Positions 1 to 13,694 of a DNA stretch of 64,000 bases are shown in pieces (position 1 is the stretch's first letter; the number at the start of each line of letters is the position of its first letter). The DNA is from Hirundichthys speculiger. Its lineage: Eukaryota > Chordata > Actinopteri > Beloniformes > Exocoetidae. Below the pieces are notes generated by a model, which was not told the origin of the DNA, searched no databases, and was given only the letters and a program-made list of their open reading frames with translations. The stretch lies in contig JAGFBZ010001970.1 of NCBI GenBank assembly GCA_018398805.1, positions 1,475,501-1,539,500 of the forward strand, in the 5' to 3' direction. The translations under genes and the position numbers were made by a program.

Positions 1-1202
1 AGTGAGATGAGTCGTTATCTTGTTGCGCTCAAAGTGTGTTGAATAATTAAAATTGATCCAATATGCAAACGTAGTGCTGAACGAAAACACTGTCTCATGA
101 CACACTCTGATGCTTTGTTGGGAAAATACTTGGCAAGCTACAAAGGGAAGAAGACTGGTTAGTCGAGGGTTGACCCTCTGTCAAGATGACCCAAAACAAA
201 GAAAAATTAATAATTTAACTAAATGAAATATTACAGTTGGCTCTGAATGATGAAGGACCAACACTGTCCAATACTTTCACCCCCATCAGGCTGGTTTGGG
301 TTGAACTACTAGACTGAACGATGACAGCAAAGCATCAAAGGCTGGGGTCTTAACCTGCAAGCCCACCGGTGTTAGAAAGCTGAAAAAATACATAGATAAA
401 TGAATAAATCTTAATTTTTGAAGAAAGCAAATTTCGAAGAAAATAATATGATAGTCACTTTTTGGTGACCTTTATGGTGACATAAGTCTTCTGACTTCTT
501 TGTGTTTAATCACTATTGTGCTTTAATTTCAATAAAAACTAGATGTTAATGTAGGTGTTTAAAAAATCTTTGATGGGAAAAGAATACAAAGAAGATACAA
601 AGATTACAGTGATTGCAAAATGTAATTATTATTTCTACATATTTAAAGTGTATCATTGGATTAATGCAACAATGCCAATGGAAATTGACTTCACCCTACA
701 GCCAGGATTTTCATATATTTGATAGGCCAATTTTTTTTAATGTTTTGTTATTATACTGGGAAAATAAGTATGAAAACGAAATTGGTTGTCAGCAGTGAGC
801 TGCTTATGCAGCTGCTTATGCAGCTCACTGCTTAAGCTACACACACCCCACCTGCTTGTGTCTCACTCTCTCACAAATGCCTTTCTTTCTTCCCTTAAGA
901 GTATTATCTAAAGATTTCTCACGTGCCCAAAGCAGAAAAAAACAGTCCTGCATTATAAGGATTGCTCTTACTGAGGCTCTGTGAACAAAGTCATTGTGGA
1001 CAGAATACCACAATGAGAGATTATATTATTACAAGATCATGAACAGGTTTATTTATGAGGGTCTTTAAAATAATCTGTGGATTTCTAATTTTCTTTTTAT
1101 TCCAATTTCATGAAAACCCGATTTGGCTGTTTGACATTTCATCATTTTTATAGCATGTTTTTCCAGCAAGCTGGTGACCAAAAACCCACTTCTAAAGGTG
1201 TC
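1..1202. other. 5' flank of the dehydrogenase gene, no gene seen
   Basis: AT-rich sequence with no recognisable coding region. The only structure seen is a short inverted repeat at about 792-831, in which a 12-base arm returns as its reverse complement around two copies of a gcttatgcagct unit. The promoter and any untranslated first exon of the dehydrogenase gene must lie here or further left, but no convincing TATA box was found. Confidence 0.4.
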
Positions 1203-4200
1203 ATGGATATACAGTTTATCTATGATCTATTAGGGTAAGAAATACCACTACCTAACTAAATATTTGGCTTTTACTTGGACTTCGAAGCAACTCCCTGCAT
1301 CTCACTTCCTGCATATTCTCCTGACTCTTCTCTTTTAGGGAAAATGCCTGGTCGTACATCACTGTGACCTTTGTGGTGTTATGGGTTCTCGTGTGGCTGT
1401 TTAGAGACAGCCAGCAGATTGAGAGTATCTCTCAGAAGTACGTGTTTGTCACTGGCTGTGACTCAGGGTTTGGAAACCTCCTGTGTAAGAAGCTTGACCG
1501 CCGAGGTTTCCATGTGCTGGCTGGCTGTCTCACAGAGAAGGGAGCTGATGATCTAAAAAGAGCAGCAGGGCCTCATCTGAAGACTGTGCTGCTAAATGTG
1601 ACGAGTCAGGACAGCATCCAGAAAGCCATGGAGTGGACCAAGAAGGAGGTTGGCGATAAAGGTGAGTGATAGGTAGTATAGAATAAAGCAGAATAAATCA
1701 GTTATTTATATCAAATATGTACAATGTCAAATGTCTTTTATTTTCCTTATAGGACTTTGGGGTATTGTGAACAATGCTGGACGCTCATTGCCCATGGGAC
1801 CTACAGAGTGGATGAGAGTGGAGGATTTCCACGGCACACTGAATGTGAACATGAATGGAGTGATTGGCATGACAATGACGTTCCTGCCCCTCATCAAAAA
1901 GGCCCGCGGCCGTATTGTAAATGTGGCATCAGTGCTTGGGAGGGTGGCTGCAAATGGTGGTGGATACTGCATCTCTAAGTTCGCAGTGGAGGCTTTTTCT
2001 GACTGCCTCAGGTGAGCCTTACAGTCATCAAACCACAGAAGAGTTTGCTGTTGCTGCAGATGAAATTATCCTCTCAACACAGTTAGGGATAGCGGGAGAG
2101 GGTTTCCCCTGCAAAGAACGCAATCTTCCACTCTTGCTAAACCTGCTATCCCACCTGCGCTACCCACTATATTATGCATAGGAGTGGTTAGGGTGTTCCA
2201 CCTGTTAAACCAATCAGTGCGTCAAGTAGCCTTTGCCTTTAAGAGCAGGTTGCACTACCCACAAACTGCTATGGAGCGCCTCTTCATCCAGATCAGAGTA
2301 GCTTTTGGGTGCTGCTCGTCTGGGACTCTGCTATAGAGCTTCCTCCTCTTCCTTCCTCCTCCTCTGCACTGATATATACATAAAAATATTCTTACACAGA
2401 CAATTCCGGGTGGTCTGACCACCCGCTACCCGCAACCCTAAACCCGCAATCGCAACATACAGAGTTTGCGGAAAGGGCAAAAGACGCACCCATTGCCACA
2501 CCTACAAAGTGAGTAAGGGAGTCAGCATAATGGGTAGCGGCTTTAGCGAGCAGAAGATTGCATTAGCAGGTTAGCAGAGGTTCCTAAATCTGCAATTTGT
2601 GGCTAGTGCGTAGTGCGTAGCGGCTAGCAGGAAGTGTACGATCGGGGCCTTAGTGTTTTATTGTACTCTAGGAAGACCTAAAGAAATATAAACATAAAAC
2701 ATATAAGACCTGAAATATGAACATGTACAGTCATGGCAAAAGGTTTTGAGAATGACACAAATATTACATTTTCACAAAAGTCTGCTCTTCCAGTTTCTAT
2801 AATAGCAATTTGCATATACTCCAGAATGTTATGAGGAAGTGATCAGCTCAACTGCAATTAATTGCAGCAGGCAGGTGTGAGGGCATCTGCACGCACAGTG
2901 AGGTGAAGACTTTTGGAGGAAGGCCTGGTGTCAAGGAGGGCAGCAAAGAAGCCACTTCTCTCCAGTAAAAACATCAGGTTCAGACTGGTATTCTGCAGAA
3001 GGTACAGGGACTGGACTGCTGAGGACTGGGGTAAAGTCATTTTCTCTGATGGAATCCCCTTTCCAATTGTTCTGGGGCATCTGGAAGAAGGCTTGTTCGG
3101 AGAAGACGAGGTGGGCGCTACCATCAGTCCTGTCTCATGCCAGCAGTGAAGCATCCAGAGACCACTCATGTGTGGGGTTGCTTTTCTGTCAAGGGAGTGG
3201 GATCTCTCACAATCTTGCCTAAAAGCACAGCCATGAATAAAGAATGGTACCAGAAGGTCCTCCGAGAGCAACTTCTCCCAACCATCCAAGGGCAGTTTGG
3301 TGATGAAGAATGCCTTTTCCAGCATGATGGAGAACCTTGCCATAAAGCAAAAGTCATAACGAAATGGCTCGGGCAACAAAACATTAAGATTTTGGGCCCT
3401 TGGCCAGGAAACTCCCCAGATCTTAATCCCATTGAGAACTTGTGGTCAACCCACAAGAGGCGGGTGGACAATCAAAAACCCACAAATTCTGACAAACTCC
3501 AAGCATTGATTATGCAAAAATGGATTGCCATCAGTCAGGATTTGGTCCAGAAGTTGATTAATAGCATGCCAGGGAGAATTGCAGAGGTCTTGAAAAAGAA
3601 GGGTCAGCACTGCAAATATTGACTTATTGCATGAATTATGTGTAATTTTCAATAAAAGCTTTTGAAACTGATGAAATGCTTCTAATTATATTTCATTATA
3701 ACATAGAAACACCTGACAAAAACATATAAAAACTCTGAAGCAGCAGACTTTGTAAAAATGTAATATTTGTGTCATTCTCAAAACTTTTGGCCATGACTGT
3801 ATATAGAGTACTAGTCTGCATGATCTCTTTGTTTCTAGGAGAGATATCAGCTGTTTTGGAATTGACGTTTGCATCATTGAGCAGGGTTTTTCAAGACTGC
3901 CGTGACTAGCCTCGAGCCCATCGAGAGGGAGCTGCATCGCCTGTGGAACCAGCTCGATCCCGAAGTAAAAGCCAGCTATGGAGACAAGTACCTGGATAAG
4001 TGTGGGTTCAGTAAACTAGATTATCATTTCAAGCATTATTTCATGCTAAATATAATGTCAAATGTTTCTAAAAAACAGTTATGCCACAAGTTGTAAAGAT
4101 TTCAAAACAAAGTCACTATGCAATCTTTGTAAGAAGAAAAAATTTGAAAAACAAAAACCAAATTTTGGTTTTCCATTATCTTTTTAGCAATATGTGATTC

Positions 4201-4432
4201 TTGTTTTGTAGACATCAACGTTCAACGTTTGATCATGAATGCTGTCTGTGACGCTGACCTCAGCAAGGTGACGAACTGCATGGAGCATGCTCTGACTGCT
4301 GCATACCCACGGACCCGATACAGTGCCGGCTGGGATGCCAAGCTTCTCTGGATCCCTCTCTCCTACATGCCTGCCGCTGTAGTTGATATCGGACTCAAGC
4401 TGGTGCTGCCACGTCCTGCCAAGAGTGTGTAA
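1203..4432 (+). CDS. Retinol / 17-beta-hydroxysteroid dehydrogenase-like SDR (SDR9C family), five exons, exon 4 frameshifted
   Basis: Membrane-anchored NAD(P)-dependent short-chain dehydrogenase; relatives (RDH16, HSD17B6, DHRS9) oxidise retinol or 3-alpha/17-beta-hydroxysteroids at the ER. Exons: 1203-1234, 1339-1661, 1753-2011, 3839-4001, 4212-4432, all with GT..AG borders and matching phases. Start chosen because ATG 1203 with donor at 1235 supplies the two bases the next exon needs. Visible: N-terminal hydrophobic anchor (about residues 20-32), cofactor motif TGCDSGFG (49-56), NNAG (125-128), catalytic Ser178, Tyr190 and Lys194 (YCISK), and the family C-terminus with [11 protein letters not shown]. 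Exon 4 has a run of only five T at 3887-3891 where the frame needs six, so the frame shifts and stops at 3903-3905; sequence after it is again perfect family sequence to TAA 4430-4432. With one base restored the length would be about 332 residues. Intron 3 (2012-3838) carries two mobile elements. Ortholog identity among RDH/HSD17B6/DHRS9 is not resolved. Confidence 0.88.
2089..2651. mobile_element. Foldback / miniature inverted-repeat element in dehydrogenase intron 3 (copy A)
   Basis: The segment from about 2120 to 2224 is imperfectly inverted in 2485-2560: both contain gcaatcttc, cgctaccca, ttatgc and gtgcgtc blocks in mirrored order. Between them is a 17-base palindrome at 2408-2424 (gggtggtc, one base, gaccaccc). 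The right part, 2405-2651, is repeated at 36186-36408, ending in both cases with gtacgatcgggg. No coding capacity. Boundaries are approximate and no target duplication was identified; PIF/Harbinger-like or another MITE class is possible. Confidence 0.6.
2728..3799 (+). mobile_element. Tc1-like transposon with 1.07-kb length and TA target duplication
   Basis: Terminal inverted repeats start CAGTCATGGC and end GCCATGACTG, flanked by TA at 2726-2727 and 3800-3801. Fish Tc1 elements are usually about 1.6 kb, so this copy has lost the 5' half of its transposase gene. It lies in intron 3 of the dehydrogenase gene in the same orientation. Confidence 0.9.
2913..3622 (+). pseudogene. Tc1 transposase remnant (DDE domain, frameshifted, N-terminus missing)
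   Basis: The C-terminal two thirds of a Tc1 transposase. One frame (about 2990-3149) carries the first part of the catalytic domain; the rest continues in another frame from 3137 to 3622. Seen: the second catalytic Asp in FQHDGEPCH and the third acidic residue in [11 protein letters not shown]. In family members the first catalytic Asp sits in an SDE motif; here SDG is found. No DNA-binding N-terminal domain is present, so the copy is dead. Confidence 0.85.
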
Positions 4433-4718
4433 CGACTTTGAAGTTACTGGCCTTTTGTGCCATTTTGTGTCACTTTGATATGACACAGAGCATGATATGC
4501 ATAAATCTTACCTACATCTGATGTGGCTTTTACTATATGTACTATACCACGACCATTACGACCATTTGGTACATAATGCTTGAGGCACACTTTTAGACAA
4601 TTTAAAGAGAAAATATTAGTAACATGTACTGCATACATGCTTTGTTAACACAGTGCTGTGGCTTTTAACAATGTTATTTATGTTTCTTTGTGTGGATGTT
4701 GTTAGTCATCACAGTCTG

Positions 4719-4724
4719 AATAAA
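4719..4724 (+). terminator. Polyadenylation signal of the dehydrogenase gene
   Basis: AATAAA about 290 bases after the stop codon at 4430-4432, preceded by AT-rich 3' UTR-like sequence. Confidence 0.55.
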
Positions 4725-5862
4725 GAGATGTTTACTCTAAAGTATGTTTCTTAGAATGTAATGACAAGCATATTGCGGAGTCAAATAAAGTTACAATGAC
4801 AGGATCATAATGAGCAGAAAAATATTGATTAATAACAACCCTGTTGGTCATGAGCAAAGATACGAACTTGTATGTGTGTTGAAGTCTAAATGATCAGACT
4901 GTTTGGTCAAATTAACGCCAAAATCTTTCTTAAGTTTTTAAATTCTGTAATCACGGCATTAACCGTCTTTGAAATGCTGTGGTTTTTTTTTCATAAAGAT
5001 CTACCCATGCCGTGGATGTTAATAGATGAGTACCAACTGTAACCAGTACTCGAGTTGAGGGGGGATGAGGGGGGATGGCATCCCCCCTGAAATAAAAACG
5101 ATCAAAATCATCCCCCCTGTAAAACTGCCATCCCCCCTTTCCATCCCTCCCCTTTTTACAGTAAATGTTGGGAATATAACTTATAATTATTTCATCATTA
5201 GAAAGTAGTTCGCATGTTGAGCAAAAGAAATAATGAAATCTGAGGGCACAGGGGCACGCAAAGATGCAATGACGCAACATGATTGTTATTTTCAATTGGT
5301 TAATTGATGCCTGAGGGAGCAGCACGAGCTGCTGCGCAGAGCGACATCTTGAGGAGTAACTGCACTGCAATGTGAGCATGAGGAAATGAGCGGCTGGACA
5401 ACGAGATGTCAGGGAGTTTTTTTTTTTTTTAAAGACTCAAATGACAGGTGAGCTATAAATCAAGAATCTCAATCACTACTTTTTATTAATCTATACAAAA
5501 GTGGCCAGACTCGCCACAGGTTGCACAATAACAACACAGCTAGTTTTCCAAGCTTGCTGTGTAGCCTGCAAACTAGCTGAGATGAACTCATGTTAACGTT
5601 CATCTATCTTGTTAACTAGTTTGATGAAACACAGGACTTGTCATTCAGTCACGTTAGATTCTGGTTTATGAGCGTGGCAAACATAAAACAGATATTTACT
5701 GTTAGCGTTAGACGAGAGTTTGTCTCAAATATTTGACCAGAATTAATGATGAAATATTCTTCACACGGCTATATTATTTTCATCAATAGGACTCGTCAGG
5801 CAACAAAAATAAGTGAAGATGTTAGCTAAAATTCAGATGTTCAAGGCAGAGGACATTAAATA

Positions 5863-7487
<1,625 letters not shown>

Positions 7488-8279
7488 TAGTTTTCCCCCT
7501 CCTGGGGCCTGTTGCTGTGGCCTGTAATTTAATATTACAGTGAATATGATAAATGTGATTTTAACCTATACTGTACTTTCTGTCTGTTATCCAAGAGCAA
7601 GGTCATGTGTTTTAGCATGACATGTCTGCACATTCTATCAAACCCTATAATGTTGTTTTCTTCACATAGAGGAAAGCCATGGCCAGGAAGCAGGATGATC
7701 AAGAGCAGAAGGTACAGGTTTGATTATTAAACCTTTAGGGTTTAGACCAGGGGTTATTTTAACTGGGGATTCCCTGTAATTGACTTTTTTCCCCTCACAA
7801 TAATTGAAAAATCTGAAGACTGTTAGTAATCTTTTAATGTAATTAAATAATTGTTAATGTAGAAACTGATAACAAAATTTTCATGACTGTCAAAATGACC
7901 AATTGCAAAAAAGTCTAGTGCAACCTCTAGTTTACACACTTACCCTTTTCAATTCATATGTAGGCCTATTAGTATGTAGCTCATTATTTCAGTGGCTATA
8001 AGGCACATTAATCTATTAATCTTCAGTCACTGCTTAGCTAACAATCAGAAAGCAAGAACACGAAAAATTGTCGACAAAAAACATGATTACGACAGTCTTT
8101 GGAAACTGCTATGAGATACTGAGACTTGAAACTGAGAAACTAAAAACTGTGCACCAGAGGGGAGAAAAGGAAAAGTATTGTAAAATGTTGAGAGAGTTTT
8201 TCTGTACTTCTGTACTGTCTTTAATAACACAAAAAAGAGATAATTGTTATAATTTTGCACTTAAAATAAACTTGGCTTG

Positions 8280-9248
8280 TAGGGGTGTAACGGTACATGT
8301 ATTTGTATTGAACCGTTTCGGTATGGGTAGGTCGGTTCGGGACGGGGGCGTACCAAACGAGTTTCCACACGGACATATTAAGTAGAGGACCGCACGTTGT
8401 GGAGCAGAGCGCTGCAGCCGCACATGCGCAGTTGTGCGCACACCCAGTGTTGCCAATTTAGCGACTTTGTTGCTATATCTAGCGACTTTCCAGACCCCCC
8501 TACGGACTTAATTTGTAAAAAGCGACTAGCGACAAATCTAGCTACTTTTTCTGGTGATTTTGAGACTCACGCGGACTCAAACAGCTAGGTTTGAAGCCAT
8601 CACTTGGCTGCTGTCAGCCACGCTTCTCTCTCTCTCTCGGACTCAGTGCACAGCCAGCGCGCGGTCGGCGAGTTTCTGTGTGTGAACTGGCCGCGTGTCA
8701 CCACATACACAGGCGAGGCGACGCGCGTGCACACAAACACCCTAATCAGTGGTAGAGAACGCTGGCTTCAAACACATGATAAGGTAATTGAGCCCGGATA
8801 TCAATTACCTTCTCGTCCACATTTTAGCCAGAAAAATCATACCGGGACTTTATGAAAGAATAAAAAGATTAGTTTTTAAATTAACACCCTGAGCCTTATT
8901 CATGTTATTTAATCTGACCAACAACTTGAATCTGTTCAGTGTTGCAACTGTTCAATTTTGCACATCAGATGGATTATTTTTTTAAGCAAAAGTCTGAGCC
9001 AATGTTATTTTTATTTTGTTCTTCAAAATATCTACATTTCAGAATATTGTATTTATATTTTTGAGCAGAATTCTAGCTTTGTATAGGCTAATGTTCCTAT
9101 TGTTTAAAAGCACAAAAGTGTGTTATAAACAACTAGCACATTTATATTTTGCATTTACGTTTCTTACTGTACCGAAAATGAACCGAACCGTGACCTCAAA
9201 ACCGAGGTACGTACCGAACCGAGAGTTTTGTGTACCGTTACACCCCTA
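8280..9248. mobile_element. Non-autonomous hAT element (969 bp)
   Basis: Terminal inverted repeats TAGGGGTGTAACGGTAC at 8280-8296 and the reverse complement ending at 9248. A perfect 8-bp target duplication, ttggcttg, lies at 8272-8279 and 9249-9256. Extra mirrored aaccgaacc blocks occur near both ends. No transposase coding region. It is nested inside the larger hAT-like element. Confidence 0.9.
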
Positions 9249-9430
9249 TTGGCTTGACTTGATTTGAGAGGATTCAGAAGTCTTATTTACAGCGTTTTGT
9301 TTTGATAATGAATTTACAGCCCTGCCCCTGCCACTTTTTTTTTTTAAGTGAAAAACATTGACCATCCCCCCTGAATTCTTTTTACAACTCGACTACTGAC
9401 TGTAACCCCCATAAATTGAATATACATTAC

Positions 9431-9545
9431 AGTGATCCCTTGCCAATTCGCATTTTAAAGTCCATGGTTTTAGTTATTCGCGGATTTTTCAGAAATATAT
9501 AATTAAAAAAATCAAGAAAAAATCGCGGAAACGTTACAGGATGTT
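9431..9545. mobile_element. Possible end of a pogo/Tigger-like or other DNA transposon
   Basis: Sequence opening with cagtgatccc and containing ttcgc, attcgcgg and atcgcgg motifs resembles the tips of fish DNA transposons. Only one end was found and no coding sequence, so family and limits are uncertain. Confidence 0.3.
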
Positions 9546-10023
9546 GTGCCATTCTCTCACAGCGAAGAAATGTTGTGAGCCAGCCTGGCCCCTTTAAGAA
9601 GGTAGCCTTATGGGTAATAGTGTGGCCTTATGGGTAATGGTGTCTGTGTGTCGTGGGACAGCAGAAGAAAACGGGGTTAGATGAAAAGTGGAGTGAGCTT
9701 AGTGATGGGTTGATGGCGCTTCATGGAACATTATTGCCAAACTGTATTGATATGTGTCGATACTGTGTCACTGAATACTGACACCTGCTGGACATTAAAA
9801 ATCCCTACAGGCAACCAAGTTGCCAGACACAACTGACGACAAAATGATGACCTAGTATGCAATAATAAAATATAAGTCATTGTATTGTATATGGCATCAT
9901 TGCATATCTGAATTTAAATGTAAAGTATCTTGATATCTTTAGATACAGATACATGTATCATAACTTGAAAATCAGAGTGACCGTGTTTGTGAATGAAGAT
10001 GCTTGTGGACTGATTTTTTTTTT

Positions 10024-10546
10024 TCACAAATTTTTATTCAAAAAAATAAGTTTTTCTAATGTATTGAACTTTAGTCTATTTTGCTTTTTGGAATAAAGTT
10101 CTCCAGCTTTGGAAAAGACCACCTCACAAGGCACAGATGATGCTGGTCTGCAAAGACACTGCAAAGCACTCCGGAAGAGGTGCGGATACATTGGGTTTTG
10201 GTTGTCCCAGTATCTCAAAGGATTCTGGGACCTGGACAAGTTCCCTGAACCCTTCACTCTCCACAATGCTGAGGGGCTGGCAGTCCTTCAGGATGAAATT
10301 TAGCAGAGCTTCATCCAGCATCTGCTTCCTGGAAGCTTTGTGGTTAAAAAATAAGTAAAGAATAAATTCATAGGAGTTAATTATCAATAAAGCAACTGTA
10401 AATAAGTTGTAGAATGGCTGTAAACCTGAGTTCATCCTGGGTGTATCTGGGGCTTCATTTTCATGCCTGGCCCTGTAGTGTCTCAGCACTGACAGGGTTC
10501 CCACTCTTTCCTTGATTATTAATTTCCAGGACGTTTTCCAGGACAT
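10024..10546 (-). pseudogene. hAT transposase remnant with internal deletion
   Basis: On the minus strand, 10024-10190 encodes a typical hAT C-terminal dimerisation region: a PHL.SALQCLCRPASSVPCE-type stretch followed by VFSKAGELYSKKQNRL and ending LIFLNKNL. Upstream in another frame (about 10200-10340), an LDEALLNFILKDCQPLSIVE-type stretch matches a segment that lies several hundred residues further N-terminal in intact hAT transposases. The two are almost adjacent, so the middle of the gene is deleted. The terminal repeats of this element were not located. Confidence 0.75.
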
Positions 10547-10559
10547 TTTCAGCCACTAC

Positions 10560-11900
10560 AAAGACAAGTAATCACGTCATTCACTGATACAGTGTATGAC
10601 GTGATTCACATTTCACAATTTCTTCTGCTTTCAGCTTGTTTTACTCCCTCAATACTCAGACTTCAGGCACAATTCATACATCAAAACCCAGGAAAATGTT
10701 TCCTTTTCTAGACAGCATGCCTACAAAAGTTCTGTGACTTGTAATATTTGAAATACAAGCCTCAGAGTCCAAACACTGACCTTAATCTCGCTATACTTTT
10801 GAATGGCACCGGTACAACTTCTTTTTTGTTTTTTTACAAGTTCAGAAATGAAGACCATTTTTAAACTGTAAACTGTGTTCTCAGTTTTTGGATTTGAAAA
10901 TACAATTTACAACATTGCGTTCCCTTTCTCTTGTTATGCCCTCTCTACCTTTAAGATTATGCTGTGAGTGTAAAACTTAGTTACGGTGCTTCTGACATGG
11001 AGGGTTACTTGCAGCTGAACCGGCTCTGTTGGCTCCCTTAGATCACAGGCCAACTATTAGATTTTGTATTAAGTGATAAAGTCTGATAAAATTACAGAGA
11101 ACCTGAAGGTTTTTATCTGAGTGTTATTACCTGGCATGAGCTCCCGATGAATGATTGGGTTCAGTTCATTCACCCAAAAGATTTTTTTTTTTTTAGTCAT
11201 TTGTGACCCACGCATGAAGGACTCAGAAAATAGGCAATGTGACCTTTGACCCACGACGTTGTAGGCGGGTCAGTGGGGTTGTCAGCCTGGCAGCAGGACC
11301 ACTGCAGGTGAATCGAGGCCTGGGATGATTAGCATGTTTAAGTGTCAGCCTGGCCTGGCTTGTTAGGGGCAAAAGATGTGTTTAATGTGAGTAAATATGT
11401 GTGAAAGGGTATAAATAAACGAGGAGAAAATAGCAGCTTATTGTGACTGTGTTCCAGTGCTTGTTAGCTGCTAAGCTACATTAGCATGAATGCTAACTTC
11501 ACAGTTGGTTGTGCAGTTTTTTCTAATGTTTTCTAATGTTTTAGTCTTTTTAATTAATGTGCACAAGTGTATGATGGACTAAAGTAGCTAGAAAAGGAAG
11601 CTGGATTCACGGTCGGTGGGCCCTGGTGTCACCAGCAAAAGAAGATGACGTGCTATATTTGTTTAAACTTGATTTTTGGAGAAAAAAATAAAGATTAGCT
11701 TTTGTTTTCAGCTCAGCTTGGTTGAAACCTTCACTGGACTTCTGCTAGACGTAGAGCCAAACACCATGGAGAACTAAGAAAATGACATCAGAGCCAGTAA
11801 AACGTTTCACAAATATGGGATTTACAGTTCAGGAAAGGTTCCTGAATGAATCCATGCTTTCATGTTGTTGACCCCAAACTCTGACCCTACCAACAGAATA
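10560..11900. other. Intergenic, no gene seen
   Basis: AT-rich unique-looking sequence. No ORF with recognisable protein similarity and no clear repeat ends. Confidence 0.35.
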
Positions 11901-11929
11901 TCACAGATCGAGACTTATTTGACCAGCCA

Positions 11930-12480
11930 ATGTTTTGGCTCAGAAGCTCACCAATTTTGGTGAGTCTGTGTGAATTGAAGCCTCAGTTTCCTGTTCTTAG
12001 CTGACAGGAGTGACACCCGCTGTGGTCTTCTGCTGCTGTAGTCCATCCACCTCAAGGTTCGATGTGTTGTGCGTTCAGAGATGCTCTTCTGCAGACCTCG
12101 GCTGTAACGAGTGGTTATTTGACTTACAGTTGCCTTTCTATCAGCTGTAACAGTCTGGCCATTCTCCTCTGACCTCTGACATCAACAAGGCATTTGCGCC
12201 CACAGAACTGCACCTTTTCTCTTTTTCAGACCATTCTTAGTAAACTCTAGAGATGGTTGTGGTGAAAATCCCAGTAGATCAGCAGTTTCTGAAACACTCA
12301 GACCAGCCCGTCTGGCACCAACAACCATGCCACGTTTAAAGTCACTTAAATCACCTTTCTTCCCCATTTTGATGCTGGTTTGAACTGCAGCAGATTCTTG
12401 ACCATGTCTATATGAATAAATGCACTGAGTTGCTTCAATCCAGGATCAAAGTGCAGGAGATGAACATTATGAACATTTCC
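11930..12480 (-). pseudogene. Tc1-family transposase N-terminal fragment
   Basis: Minus strand. 12182-12367 opens with MGKKGDLSDFKRGMVVGARR and continues with a helix-turn-helix (LSVSETADLLGFS) as in one fish Tc1 group. After a frame break the second DNA-binding half follows (about 12000-12180), with GQRRMARL and a TTRTLRWM-like region. The catalytic domain is absent and terminal repeats were not identified. Confidence 0.7.
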
Positions 12481-12879
12481 TACAAGGAGTTGGAAAAAGC
12501 ATGGTATTTACCATTTTTTTTTCTACATTTGTAACTTGCATTTACCCAGACTGTTTCTATGTTTATTCCTCAAACATCTGATGTGCAGTCTATGGCTGTA
12601 ATTTATGTATGAGATAATCTCCTAAATTCTCAGAAATTATGACAAATTTATCATAGAATAATGCAAACACACCCACAGATTACACCGAAGCACTTCATTA
12701 GCAGGACCAACTGGAGTTTAAATGTTCAATTGGGCAGTTCAGTTTAATTGTCACAGTATTACTGAATTAAGTGCTGATAAGAGACAGTGTACCTTGACAG
12801 TGTAAGATCGTTCGTCGTTGTGGTAATTTTTGCACTGCTTCATATGTTCGCGCTCATTTTTTTCTGTGGTGCAGCGCAC

Positions 12880-13060
12880 TTAAGGGTCCGACTAGAATGT
12901 TAAGCCACGCACTTTAGTTCCACCTTCGACGACGGCGACTCGGCGCTACTGTATAATCTACGTTTGGAGAGGGGGCCACAGGGGGGTCCGGAATCAGTGC
13001 TACAGGGGCACTGGCCCCTGTAGGCCCCTCCCCAGAACCGCCACAGGCTTCCAGCAGGGA
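12880..13060. mobile_element. Possible hAT-type element end (G/C-rich)
   Basis: Reverse-complemented, the right side reads tggcggttctggggagggg and then alternating cctacagggg and ggggccagtg blocks, a style seen at hAT element tips in fish. Only one end is recognisable. Confidence 0.3.
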
Positions 13061-13341
13061 AAAATTACATGCCTAAAGCATGTTGATGTAAATATTGTGA
13101 TTGGAACAACAAAAAGTCCATAGCACACGATGGACTTTTAATTCCAAGTTAATTTGTATTTTGTTGATTTGTCTCAAAATGAATGTCTGCACATTTACAC
13201 TGAAACGTTTAATGTGAATGAAATCATAGATTTGTACAAAGAATTAAATGTAAAATATTGATGTTAATTGAATATATATACAGATTTATTCATTTGACAT
13301 AAAAAAAAAATAGTGTGGCCTGTCCTTACACAATCCCTCTC

Positions 13342-13694
13342 CCTGTCTCTCTGTGCTGCCTGCATTATGACCAGGTATTATTATTGTACCAGAAGAATAA
13401 CTGACCCTGAGGAAAATTTTATTTAGAATATTCTGCTTTTCTTACTAGTTTTATTTACTACTGACAAGTAGGCTTAGGTTAAAACAAACGTCATCAAGCT
13501 GTTGAGTCTTGTATTCCAGTGTCTCACCTGAACATCCATGTTTTCAGAGACTGTCCCTGTCTGGCCTGTTCTCTGTCTCTCTGTGCTGCCTGCATTATGA
13601 CCAGATATTATTATTGGACCAGAAGAACAATAACTGACCCTGAGGATCTTTTTAATTTGATTCGTTGAATATTTTGCTTGTATTACTAGCGTTA
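13342..13694. repeat. Direct duplication of about 115 bp, spaced 230 bp
   Basis: The segment starting ctgtctctctgtgctgcctg at 13342 recurs at 13574. Both copies continue through gcattatgacca, a tattattattg stretch, cagaagaa and ctgaccctgagg, then diverge near 13460 and 13690. No coding potential is apparent. Confidence 0.7.

Noticed and set aside
1344..1367. ATG at 1344 as start of the dehydrogenase
   Set aside because: It is out of frame and stops after seven codons; the upstream mini-exon 1203-1234 gives an in-frame, phase-matched start.
2858..3379. 173-codon minus-strand ORF
   Set aside because: Antisense shadow of the Tc1 transposase coding strand; the plus strand encodes the recognisable transposase.
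4951..5379. 142-codon minus-strand ORF
   Set aside because: Spans the border of the hAT-like element and its G-rich tip; no protein similarity.
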